39,052 bases of DNA, from contig JAYMTF010000346.1 of NCBI GenBank assembly GCA_036897485.1, positions 1 through 39,052 on the forward strand. Reading direction: 5' to 3'. The position numbers and the translations under genes are program-made. The number at the start of each line of letters is the position of its first letter. Within the stretch, counting starts at the first letter, position 1. Source of the stretch: Pelargonium nanum (lineage: Eukaryota; Streptophyta; Magnoliopsida; Geraniales; Geraniaceae). Positions 24,501 to 36,160 of the stretch are shown one piece after another. A model generated the notes under the pieces. It saw only the letters and a program-made list of their open reading frames with translations, was not told the DNA's origin and did not search any database.

Positions 24501-25739
24501 AAAATCACAGGGAAATGATTCATATGAACTGATAAATGATAAAATTCATACCGAAGTTCAGAGGACCTGCTTCTTGTCATGGGTTGAGAACTATGAAACC
24601 AGGCCTGTACGTATGAGAAGCGAGTGAATCAGAAAAATGTGAGGCTTTCTTGAAATAAATTTTCTGAGGAGAAATCATATAAACAAACCTTAGCCAGATA
24701 TATATTACTAGCCTGTAATCCTCTTTCAACAGCGGTCCTGATGAAAAGAGTATAGGTTAAGCACAAAACAAAACAGTCACTCAAGAAAGTACCAATCATC
24801 ACCTGTGGACTATCTAATATCATGCAAAGGATGCATATATCTGTAACTCAAGATCTGTAAGTAAGAGGGTACCGTAGCCACCTGATTGAGTTCTGATTGA
24901 GATCGCCTGAAATATCATCAGTCACGGAATTGTTTTGCGAGAAAAAAATGTCATTGCTTTTTTTCTTCTGAAGGGTGCTACCCATATGTTGGTGACTAGA
25001 CAAATTTGTCAATTCAGTAGATATCCTGCAATTTCCATAAGCATAATTATTTGTTAAAGTTAACCATCATGATGCTTTACATACTGCACCTATGACAACT
25101 AGCTTCTATGTAAACAACACTCTTATGATTTCTGTGATATGATTTACTATATCGTGCTACTCACCTTCGTGATGCTTGGCGAGTACGATGTGCGATGCTT
25201 GATGAACTGTAACCATGATTCTGAAAAGAAAAAAACACAAGAATTGAAAGAAACAAATAATAAGAAAAAAGAGGAAGTCACACATCATATCAAATAGCTA
25301 CATGAACATGAGAACTTGTATACTTAACTATCATAACTCAATAATAGAACCTGATTTGTTTATCTAATTGATCATAAGCCAAGAAACAAAGTAATTAAAT
25401 AAGGGTAGTACAGTTGCTTGCCTCTCCATTTGTGAGCCAGGTTTTGAAGAGTTCCTCGCTATCTGCACGAAAATTCTGCGAAAGATTCTTGAACCCTAAC
25501 ATCTCCATAGTGGGTGCCTGCATTCCAGCTGAACTCTCCATCAAGGACTTCATAAACAATTCTTCACTTGAGTTCCTATAAAAGTCCGAAAACCCCCTTC
25601 CTTGTGTCTCCATGAAACTCTTTTCCCCTTCGCTCCTATGAACCGCCTGAGGCTCAAGTGAACTCAAATTATGCTGATACAAATCCGCTTTCACAACGTA
25701 ATCATCGGCAGAGCTTCCTTTGTTTCCATCGTTGACCAT
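21526..25739 (-). CDS. IPD3: CYCLOPS/IPD3 symbiosis transcription factor
   Basis: Nuclear DNA-binding activator phosphorylated by the calcium/calmodulin kinase CCaMK during mycorrhizal and nodulation signalling. Eleven coding exons: 25739-25422, 25220-25165, 25025-24882, 24737-24689, 24604-24552, 24307-23622, 23516-23473, 23347-23302, 22165-22117, 21964-21836 and 21649-21526. They close in frame at 565 residues. FRADSEELFK carries Ser94, the equivalent of Lotus Ser50. TRSRSSELR (199-207) carries Ser203, the equivalent of Lotus Ser154. Other family blocks are GTFMSPSNSSSSTFNT (259-274), AAPVISSGFDACDGPSNS (391-408), DNLKDDRK, the basic KKRRVERSRK (473-482) and a C-terminal coiled coil (about 496-560) ending SETGKI. 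The first coding intron uses a GC donor. An N-terminal extension of about 42 residues precedes the position of the Lotus start. It appears intact. IPD3 versus an IPD3-like paralogue is not settled. Confidence 0.95.
22380..23060. repeat. Foreign-looking insertion in CYCLOPS intron 8
   Basis: The intron 22166-23301 is AT-rich at both ends, but this middle part is markedly more GC-rich (for example GGCCCCCGCCTTGTCGGGTC near 22504 and GAAGCGGTAGGCGCTCCGAG near 22560). A TATA-like GATAAATACC (from 22749) and a CT/GA-rich stretch (22795-22830) are present. The composition recalls the non-coding part of a retroelement, such as a lone terminal repeat, but neither ends nor target duplication could be fixed. 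No coding frame. Confidence 0.35.
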
Positions 25740-26520
25740 AATATCCTGTTCCAAATCCAAACAATATAAGCTCCCCTAGTGTTGAGGAACTGATTTAGGT
25801 GAAACAAGTGAGCTTCACCAGAAGCACCCAACCAAATGATCAAAACCCAACCAAGCAATTGTATAATCCTAATGTGAAGCTAAATCCTAAACCACCAACC
25901 AGAAACTAGAATAACAGACGACAATCTTATACCCTCAGATACACAAAGGACTTGAACCCTTACAGTACGCGATCAAGGAACGTGCCTGATTCTTTAATAA
26001 TCAAGAATGGAGAAAATTTCCTAAAGATGCTATGACCCAACAGAGAGAGAGAGAGAGAGAGAGAGCATTTAATTAAGAACAATACTTAAAGAAACCTAAC
26101 AAGAATATGCCACAAACCAAGAAGCATGTACTAAGACTATACAGCAGTGATGTACATCATACAGGTATTTTCACAAACACTTGGTGGGCATAAACAAAAA
26201 AACAACGAGCCGACGGAATCTAGGAGCTGAGCCTTTCTGAGATTCCTCGAACAAACTAGCTTGTCCTTTCCTTTGTCACCGGGACGTGTTTTTTGCGGCA
26301 GTAAGTTGAACTTTCAACGGTTGAAAAGCGCGGGAATTGTTCATGTAAAACTGACCAAAATTAGTGGTAATTTGAGTGAAATTTGAGAAGTTTATGACTT
26401 AATAATCTGATTGATCACTTCGGTTTCGTAATTATATTAATGGTAATGATTTGAGAGTGCGAGGTGTACCTGAGACAGGTAGTGGCAGCCATGAAAGGGA
26501 CCTCCTGCAACTACCTTCCA
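25740..26520 (-). promoter_or_regulatory. CYCLOPS leader and promoter region
   Basis: An acceptor-like GGAACAG ends seven bases upstream of the ATG, and a donor-like CTCAG|GTAC on the minus strand lies near 26470, so a leader intron of about 0.7 kb is possible. Inside is a (GA)n microsatellite at 26042-26065. No TATA box or CCaMK/CYCLOPS response element was recognised. All of this is inference from splice-like sites. Confidence 0.35.
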
Positions 26521-28150
26521 TTTCTGCTATTTTTTTTTTTAAATTGTAGCAGTTGAGAGGCCGTTTTCAGAGACTGTCCATCTTGTGTGTAGGATCTGTG
26601 TATCAAAGCTTGTGTCCTTTCGACACTAAACGATGACACGTATCAGATGTGTAAGATCGACGGTGGATAGCATGACACGCGGACCTTTAAGTGTAAATTT
26701 ATCTACTGCGAGCTCATTCTATATTGGACAAATTACATACCATTATTGCCAATTTGCCATGTACTTGACCAATAGATCCATAAACTTAATTTTTAATTTC
26801 GACCATATGAAACCAATTTCAATAATATGTATTTTTTGGTGTGCGAAGAAAATAAGATAAATTTCGTATGCACTTAACGAGAGAAAATGATCATCTAAAT
26901 TTAGCTGATATCTTGAAAATATTAAAAGTACAAGTTATTTATTTGCAAAAATAAATAAATATTAAAAAAATGATGATGTATAAAAATAATTCGTGGTTAT
27001 AATGAATCGAAGATGAGAAAAGGAATGTTGTTTTTGGCAACTCGTGCATAATGTAAATTGATTCACTTTTGGTCCCTTAAAGTGCGTATATTTGTATGAT
27101 GTGCATATTCTTTGTGTGTTTTTTTTTAAATTTCACTACAATGCTAATTATACATCGACTAATTACAAGAAAACCGTCATTTATCATTAACCAATCACAT
27201 TACACAACTCCACTATAAATACATCTTCTTAGTGCAAGTTTCATTGTCTAGTCTTATTCATCTATAGAGTTTTTACAAGGTGGTAAGTGTTGGCTTTAAC
27301 GTTAATATCATCATGTGTTTCGAGGTTGGAGAGCATTTATGTGCAATCCATCCTTTTATATTGATTTTTTTAGTATTCTAATGTGCCCCTAAATTTGTAA
27401 CATATGATATTGTATATAGCGTGCGAACAAGACAGTTCACGAGCAGGCTCGTCTACCTAGCTCGTTTTAAGCCAAAAGGTCGTTGGTTTGAGTCGCGAAC
27501 AGGCTCGCCTACCTCATTTTAAGTCAAAAAATCGTTTGTTTGAGTCGGGGTCCATCCAAGATCTTATTTATAGTATTGTAGAACTTGATTCAGCTTAACA
27601 TATGGGGTGCTTTTAAAAAACAATAAGTAAATCAGCAAATAAAAAACAAAATACGTAACCAGGATGGAGAGACATACCTAAACAGTTACATATATATAAT
27701 GACTAGACTAGACTACCATTGAATAGTAATTTGTCAGTAGTAAGTGTTGGTTAAGTATCAACCAGAACATCAACATTCACTTCAATTTGTTTCCCCATTA
27801 AACATATTAGATCCAACTAGAACCTTGTATTGTAATTAAAACTAGTTTGGATACTAGTAAGTTTTGGTTTTGCCTAAACTATAATGAACTGGTCTTAAAT
27901 TTTGAATACCCATTCAATGATATAGGATTCATATAATATAAAATTTACAATCATACTAGCATAATTCCTTGGAATATTTGAGACCAACCGGCTTCTCTTG
28001 TACTTAATTTTTGATTATTTTGCCGGCACCAAGTACTTTGCATAAACACAATCACTAAAACCATGCAATGAACAAAAAAATAGAGTATTATCATTATTAT
28101 AAATCTAGTATTGCAATGTGACATAAAACATATATGTTCGTAAAATGCGG
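26521..28150. other. Gene-free AT-rich intergenic region
   Basis: No supported gene on either strand. It has long A/T runs, a possible upstream part of the CYCLOPS promoter at its left end, and the tandem repeat at 27441-27548. Confidence 0.6.
27441..27548 (+). repeat. Two-unit diverged tandem repeat with box B-like words
   Basis: Unit 1 (27441-27495) and unit 2 (27496-27548) share GCAGGCTCG or ACAGGCTCG, CTACCT, CGTTTTAAGCCAAAA or CATTTTAAGTCAAAA, and GGTTTGAGTCG or TGTTTGAGTCG. Each unit ends in a box B-like word, so a tRNA-derived origin (tandem SINE heads) is possible but unproven. Confidence 0.45.
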
Positions 28151-28533
28151 CTCAAATGAAAATTCTAACACAACAAGCAATTTCATCTCTGTTAAATGAA
28201 CTGCTCTTTATACTTTGCTTTGATCCATGTAATCACCAAGGCAAAGCAACTGTGAGCAGCCCCTACAAGTGGCCGAATAATCTGCCAACTCCAGCCTTGA
28301 TTGAGTCCCTATTACGAGGAAACAAACAGTCACTACTCATGTTCAGCAATCATCGTATTCACATCGTGGCGTGCCATTATCTAGATGTACCATAACTAGG
28401 TTATTACGTGCAGATGCAAACAAGCCCCCCCGATAATCATTTAAGTTTAGTAATATGTCCTCGTATCGCTACACTACTGTAAGACACTATAGTGCATAGA
28501 GAAAATAAAAAGACAAGTATAAAGAAGAGTACC
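28151..28533 (-). other. CLPP4: Probable spliced 3' untranslated region of CLPP4
   Basis: Seventeen bases after the CLPP4 stop the minus strand reads ACTCAG|GTACTC, a good donor (exon end 28533). An acceptor, AACCTAG before 28395, would give an intron of about 136 bases. The stretch 28151-28395 is less AT-rich than its flanks, as expected of a transcribed exon. The short open frame on the other strand there has no family match. Inferred from splice signals and composition only. Confidence 0.35.
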
Positions 28534-28550
28534 TGAGTAAATAACCCATC

Positions 28551-31500
28551 CTAGTATATCTCATCATTGGGGATATCTGGTCTCATGAAGCTTGATGGGT
28601 TGGAACTGATTTTTTTTGTATAACTCCGTGTTTTAACTTTTTCAATCTCGGGCTTAAGCGGAACAACGCTGTCTCTATCAATGACTCCATCAAGCATTCC
28701 GAATTCCATTGCTTCAGCAGGTGACATGTAACGATCTCTATCGATGAACTTCTCTACCTCATCATATGAGCGGCCAGTGAAACTTGAGATAACTCCTATG
28801 GCACTTTTCTTGCTATTCATAGCTTCAGTAGCTTGAACTTCCACATCTGTTACCATCCCACTGGCACCTCCAAGAGGTTGATGAATCATTATCCGTGTGT
28901 TGGGCATTGCCAGGCGCTTGCCTTTGGTCCCACCACCAAGAATTATGGATGCTGTTGATGCTGCAATGCCAATAGCAACTGTGGAAACATCAGCCCTCAC
29001 AAGCTGTATGACATCATAGATAGCCATTGTAGAACTGATACAACAACAACAACAACAAAAATTCAGAAGGAGAAAAAAAACACAGGATATACCCAATGCA
29101 TTTAATATAGAATTTATAACGAGAGAATACCTTTATTTCCAGGTTACTAATACCGAAAAAAGAAGAATAACCTTTACAAATTTTCTCAGTAAAGATGAGA
29201 GAAGAATTTATGAAGGTGGCTTCTTTTGGAACATTATGGAGCACATAACATGAATATAAAATAACAAGATTCCTACTGTGTCAATAGAAAGATGAGACTG
29301 AACCAAACACAGAAACTGGATCCTAAGGAGAGAAGTATTTATCCTCGTAGATACTGGGGTCACTACTAGTTTATTGGATGGTTGATTGCTAAGGTGCTAC
29401 GTATAGTGTTGGGATCAACTTTACTCTTAAAGGTGGCTATGGCTAATGGGGTCAAGTCGGTAAGTTAAACTGTGGGAAGATGAAAGCCAGATAAAAGGGA
29501 AGTGATTAAACTAGGTATTCAAATTTTACCTCTTAGGGAGAGTGGCATAGTGTTGGGAGTACATTGGATGGAAGAAGCGAGTAATGTGTCTTTTGACTAC
29601 ATGAAGAGAAGCTTTACCATAATTTATGTTCAAAAACATCATGTTAAAGAAGAACTGGCAGAACATAGTTTGTGCATATTGGAATTAAGGGATGTAAAAG
29701 GGAAAGGGCAGTTGGGGGAAAGGTTGTATCTGGGACAATTCTTCAATGTACAAGGGCACCAAGAGTCTCAGAAGAATAGTTTGGGGGAGAATGTTGATAT
29801 GCATGAGTTGTTAGCACAATTTCTATATTTGTTTAGGGAACTTCAATGCCATACCCTTCAAACCTATGTCATTCCTCCACTTGAGACCCTATAGATACAA
29901 TTATAAGCAAAAGAATGCCATTGAACAAATAGTGGAGAATTTGCAACAAGCAAAAGTAATTCAAGAAAGCACCAGTCCCTTTGCTTTTCCTATTTTGCTA
30001 GGGAAGAAGGACGACACTTGGAGAATCTCCATTGACTACATAGGATTGAATGAATAGACCATCAAAGAAAAGTTTATCATACTCGTTATTAAGGAATTGT
30101 TGGATGAACTGAATGATAGCACTGTATTTTCTAAGTTAGATTTGAGAGTTGGGTGCCATAAGATTAAATTTAAGGAGAGAGCAGCACAAGATAGCCTTCA
30201 AAATTCATCATGGCCACAATGAGTTCAAGGTGAAGCCATTTGGCTCACCAATGATCCTACTAATTTTAATACATGAACCATGTGTATAAAAACTACTTTA
30301 AATTTGTGTTAGTTTTCTTTGATGACAAACTGGTTAATATTGGATCTTGAAAAACTTACCTACAACAACAAAAATTGGTCCTCACCAAGCTCAGACAACG
30401 TCAAGAAAAGCAAATGTGAGTTTGGGAAGCAACATGTGGAATGCATGTCATATTACAAGAAGGGGTGTCAATAGACATCAACAAGATTAAAGTCATGCAG
30501 AAATGAACCCAACCTCAGAACCTAAAAGCATTAAGGAGATGTACGAGTTCTGAAGAAAAGTTGATTTTGGGAGGAGTGAACAAGCACAAGCTAGCTTTGC
30601 GAGGTTAAAGTTGGCCATGATTCAAGGTCTAATTCTGATACTACCAAATTTCAACATTTCTTTGTGTAACAAGTTGATGCCTATGGCCATAGGAATTTGG
30701 CATCAGAAGCCCGAGCACTAGCAGCTTCTAGATGTGTTACTTGTGGGTTCCACAAATATACAAGTGTACGTCTACATGGGCTAGTGCACGGGATACAAGG
30801 CCGCACGTTGATATTTCACCTGTCCAGTTTCACATTTTTTTTGCAATTGCCCCTTACAATTATTTTAAGGGGAAATTGCACATAAATACATAGTTAAATA
30901 TACTATGTATTTAAACCCTTCACCTAAATTCTAAAATTCTTTTAACAGTTTTAAATATACTAAGAAAAATCTTCATACATACTAAAAGTTTTTTTCATTA
31001 AAAAAATAATTATGTTTTAGTTATGTTAGTTTGGCATGTAAGCATGCTATATATGGAATTAATATACACGCTGTAGCCTATAGATAATAAAATGCTTTTT
31101 GTTAAAGTTTGGCATGTAAAAACACTACTCAATAACATTTCTACACTCGTCTCCGGATCAATCATGAAACTGTTTGCATGGATACCTTTTACAGAAACAA
31201 AAGGGCACCCGAGGGGATCCTATATGTTGGTTCAGTTTCTCTCTTTTCCTCAGTAAAAACTCCTAAGTTCTACCCACATTTGATGTCCAATCCAACAATA
31301 CCATGTTAACCAATGTTGATGATATAGTAGGAATACGATTTGTTGTTCTTATAGTTTTCTTTTTCTTTTTTTTTTTTTCAAATTGAAATAAGGTTGTTAT
31401 ATCCTACAAATACATTGTAAAATTCGATCAAATGAATCAATAAATCAAGAAGAGTTTTACAAACTTTACACCCATAATGTTTTAGAATTGGCCTTTCATT

Positions 31501-32452
31501 CTAGGATTTCATTAAAAGGAAATGCCAATGAAAATGGATAGTTTTCACAGTATTTTCAATTGCTATATTGTTGTGATTTCTGCAGCGATGCGGGTACCAG
31601 GCATCCTGATGAACGATGAGCAGGGCAACGGCTGGTTCATAGACCAGTGATTGTGGGCAAGTTTAGTGGGTGTGGATGATAACTGTCATACATCATCAAT
31701 GGTGTACTTACAGGTTTGAATATTGCAAGACATTTTGGGCGTGAAAGCTCGAAAACTATTAAGCACCCAAAAACAGGAGATAGCTCTATAGGAGCTGAAT
31801 GAACCTATAAGGCTCTGCACTGGGAAATTTCCCAGTTTCTAGAAGAAGGAAAATATTACATTTCTATTCAAATAGTTTAGCTTTCCCGAATTGAAATTCA
31901 TTCTATTCACTAACCTAATTGAAGCCCCAAAAAATTCTCATTCAAAATTTCTAGTTTATAAGCTAACAAACAGAAAATTGTTAGAGATAGTAAAAAGAAA
32001 CCGAAGAAGACAAACCTCATGGAGCCGCCGGGAGAGTTGATGAAGAGCCTGATATCCTTGGTGGGGTCCTGAGCATCCAAAAGCAACATCTGGCTGATAA
32101 TTGCGTCGGCGACGAAGTCGTCGATTTCGTAGCCCAAGAACACAATACGTTCTTGGAGTAAGAGCCCCATGGGGTCACTCACTGCTCTTCTCATGGACTC
32201 GTTCTCCGACTGAGAATCTAACATTTGTACGGAATCGTCCACTCGTGGCAGCTCAAGGTCGTATTCTAGGCCATTGGTCACTGTAACAGAGGCGATGGTC
32301 CGGCGAGGAGGATTGAACGAGGTTTTGATAGATAAGGGAGCGAAGAAATTTAGGGGTTTGAAAGAAGGACGCAAGGGTTTGGAGCAAAAGCTTCCTGTGG
32401 AGGGTTTCACAGAGAGAAATGGAGCGGTGGAGGAGATCGAGAGCATTTCCAT
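28551..32452 (-). CDS. CLPP4: Plastid ATP-dependent Clp protease proteolytic subunit 4
   Basis: Serine-protease subunit of the chloroplast stromal Clp core complex, which degrades unfolded and regulatory plastid proteins with ClpC chaperones. Two coding exons, 32452-32016 and 29034-28551, close at 306 residues; the intron 32015-29035 is 2.98 kb. Residues 1 to about 60 form a Ser/Thr/Pro-rich, acid-poor transit peptide. The ClpP fold follows: [34 protein letters not shown], then catalytic Ser172 in GIAASTAS, His197 in MIHQPLGG and Asp246 in DRDRYMSP. It ends PDIPNDEIY, matching Arabidopsis CLPP4 rather than CLPP3, P5 or P6. All catalytic residues are present. The intron is enlarged by a Ty3/gypsy fossil. 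It fires divergently from RPL13. Confidence 0.95.
29330..30710 (+). mobile_element. Broken Ty3/gypsy retroelement fossil (partial pol)
   Basis: Lies antisense within the CLPP4 intron. In order are protease remains (near 29340-29600), reverse transcriptase remains (about 29860-30330) and the start of an RNase H region near 30670-30710, all diagnostic of Ty3/gypsy pol. Gag, integrase and flanking long terminal repeats were not found. It carries many breaks, cannot be active, and looks old. Further non-coding element sequence may extend to about 30830. Confidence 0.75.
31570..31860. other. Unexplained less AT-rich patch in the CLPP4 intron
   Basis: Starts with CTGCAGCGATGCGGGTACCA and is clearly more GC-rich than the intron around it. 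Frames on both strands are short and interrupted, and I recognise no protein family. It may be a gene fragment or part of another mobile element. Confidence 0.3.
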
Positions 32453-32729
32453 TGCCGCGAGTCAAGTCTCCGATACCGGAACTGTACTGTGTGTGATGGA
32501 TAAATTATATGGATTTGGTCTCGTGACCTGAGTCGCTAAAAACGATGACGTTTTGGCGTCTGTTAACTGTTAGAATTTGGGCAAATGATCAATGGGCCCA
32601 TAAATGATTCACAAACTAATGGGCTTTAAAAATAAACTTGGCCCATTGGATCAAAGCCCAGAGTCATTACCGTAATTTCGCGCGTAGCTGTTGACTAGGG
32701 TTTCTCGGCAGCTCCTTTAAGAACAAAAC
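32453..32729. promoter_or_regulatory. Divergent CLPP4/RPL13 promoter
   Basis: Contains four site II (TGGGCY) type elements: TGGGCCCA 32593-32600, ATGGGCTT 32619-32626, GGCCCAT 32640-32646 and AAGCCCA 32654-32660. A telo-box-like CTAGGGTTT follows at 32695-32703, next to a pyrimidine-rich TTTCTC that suits the RPL13 transcription start. This site II plus telo-box pairing is typical of plant ribosomal-protein genes. CLPP4 starts on the other side, its ATG less than 150 bases from the first site II element. Confidence 0.65.
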
Positions 32730-33716
32730 ATGTGCCCAGATTGTCGAGTAGAGGCCGTGTTCTTCACCGATCCACCACTGCTCGTCCCTTTGTTCAACCC
32801 TCTCAGGTACTTGTGTCTCTTCATGATTACTCCATCATCTCATTTCTTTGTTGGGCAATTTTCAATTTCGTTAATTTTTGCCTCCATTTTATCATGTTTC
32901 TCATGCCGATTGCGGTACTGTTTTGGCATGGTTTTGCATTTTGTTTGTATGTTTTTCTTATTCCTTTCTGGTTGTGGATGAATCTAGTTTCAAAATGTGG
33001 AATTTTATGTATTGTCCTTCAGTTTCATACCAGCTGAGCAGAGGATTTTGTAGAGAATAGCGTGGAATAATGTGTTTTGTTGTTGATTGCATGTTTTGTT
33101 TTATTGTGGTAAGATTTGAGACTATTGGAAGATTATTTGAATATGGTGGATATACTGATTTTATAGATTATTGGGTAGTTGATGTTTGATCATTTTTGGG
33201 CCTCCTATGCATTGTAAAGCATTTTTGAATTAGTGTTGGCATCTGTTGACATTGATTAACCATGTTATGATATTGCATTGTCTGGTTGTTTTGCAACTTT
33301 TGTTGTGATTATTGCTTCATCTTGTGAATGATTAGCACATTTGGTGTGTATTCACATTTATTAATGATATTATCAAAATCACATTTTGGGCTGTTTTTAT
33401 GTGATATGAATTTAGAACTTGAAAATATAAGTGAGTGTTCACTAAGTTCAAGTGAACACATTTCCCGTCATTTTGTTTTTATGGACTTGGCATCTATTTG
33501 TTTGAATGAGACTTCAAATGGAGTGTGTGAATTATAGATACCGACTTTCTCATTTTTTTGTACCTTGCTTTCGTGATTATAATTATGCACATTGTTACCA
33601 TGAGCAGGGATATATTTTTCTGTAGCTTTCTGCTCTTTGCCATTTGACTTTGAATTACTTTTCTAGTGGTTGTGTTTAAGATTTTTTTTTTGTTTGCTTT
33701 CATTTGCAGGTAAGTC
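32730..33716 (+). promoter_or_regulatory. RPL13 leader with a 0.9-kb leader intron and a 26-codon upstream frame
   Basis: A donor CTCAG|GTAC follows 32806 and an acceptor TTTGCAG ends at 33709, giving a leader intron 32807-33709. In the spliced leader an ATG at 32730 opens 26 codons (starting MCPDCRVEAV) that cross the junction. They stop at TAA 33711-33713, three bases before the RPL13 ATG. The intron itself holds no gene I can support, and no box C/D snoRNA was found by eye. Confidence 0.55.
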
Positions 33717-35163
<1,447 letters not shown>

Positions 35164-35455
35164 TCATCCTAATCAGTCTAGCTGATCGAAATGCTCTACT
35201 TTTTTTGTCCCGAATCAGGCAATTCAGTTTTATAGCATTATTTGAAAACTAGGTTTCAATAGTTTCAGTTTGACTTCTGCAGTGATATTATGTATGCTTT
35301 GATTTTCACTATAATGAATATTTGTTTCTGTTTTCCTGATTAGCATGAAATAGTTTTATTGATCCATCTGAAGTTACAAAATTGTTCCCCTCAAGTACAT
35401 GGTAAACTTCAGACACATTCTGACCTTTAGCTTCAACACCATCCGTCCGAGTTAA

Positions 35456-36025
35456 TCAATGGATGGAGTTAGCAAGGGCCGAGCAAATGTTAGCCATCCT
35501 ATATAGCTTCTCAGACTCCAACTTAGGCGCATTCGCAACCGATCCAAAAGAATTATCACAGGTCTTGTAATTGTTTATGGCAGCATCGATCCCGCTCTTG
35601 ACCTTGTTCATGTCATTTTGTTTGAGAAGAGCCTCTTTAGCGTCGATTATCTCGTGGGTCGCGAGCACGAACATCCTGCTGCACCTGTCGAACAAGGTGT
35701 ACATCTCATCGTTCATCCCATAATTCTGGGACGAGTAGTTTATTGCCTGTGTGTAAAATTCCCAGCTCATTTTCTTGGCAACCTCCAGCTCCTTCCTCAA
35801 GATCGCCTTGTTGTTGATGCTGGGGTCGGGATGGTCTTCTCCGGTGTACACGAAGTAGCTTTGGAGGCAAAGCTCGGGTTCGGGAGTGAGCTTGCATATT
35901 TCTTTGAGTTGTGGATCGGTTTTGGGATCGTCCATTAAAGATGGAGGAGGAGTTGTCTGTGAGAAAGAGAAGGGCAAAGAAGAGAGTGTGAAGAGGAGGA
36001 TGAGAACTTGGTTTTTGAGTTCCAT
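35456..36025 (-). CDS. Secreted invertase/pectin methylesterase inhibitor-like protein 1
   Basis: Small secreted helical-bundle protein of the PMEI/C-VIF family, expected to inhibit pectin methylesterase or invertase in the cell wall. Single exon, 189 residues. A signal peptide (about 1-23, ending SFSQ) precedes the mature domain. The five family cysteines are Cys44 and Cys53 (EICKLTPEPELC), Cys115 and Cys156 (the second disulfide) and Cys181, as in known inhibitors. Inhibition of either enzyme class cannot be told from sequence. A TATA box GTATAAATAC lies at 36151-36160 on the minus strand. The leader between it and the ATG holds a 15-codon upstream frame from 36089. It is a tandem duplicate of the gene at 37421-38041. 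Confidence 0.85.
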   Translation of the reverse strand: MELKNQVLILLFTLSSLPFSFSQTTPPPSLMDDPKTDPQLKEICKLTPEPELCLQSYFVYTGEDHPDPSINNKAILRKELEVAKKMSWEFYTQAINYSSQNYGMNDEMYTLFDRCSRMFVLATHEIIDAKEALLKQNDMNKVKSGIDAAINNYKTCDNSFGSVANAPKLESEKLYRMANICSALANSIH

Positions 36026-36160
36026 CTTCTCTTCTACTTATTTATTTATTTTTATTTTTTTCTTTAGTTTTCTTCTCTTTCTTGGGCATACAAATATAGA
36101 GTTGGAGAGTAAATAAGGTAAACCCCAATTTAAATGAGAGTAGAGGGAGGGTATTTATAC

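Noticed and set aside
25395-25421. CYCLOPS exon 1 running on to the next GT donor
   Set aside because: Joining there changes phase and gives a stop at once in the next exon, whereas the GC donor restores the conserved protein.
28156-28395. Plus-strand 79-codon frame as a gene
   Set aside because: No family match; the stretch is better explained as CLPP4 3' untranslated sequence on the other strand.
29502-30057. Plus-strand open frames as host genes
   Set aside because: They belong to the Ty3/gypsy fossil inside the CLPP4 intron.
32101-32531. Plus-strand frames opposite CLPP4 exon 1
   Set aside because: Antisense to the transit peptide and first conserved block of CLPP4; no independent support.
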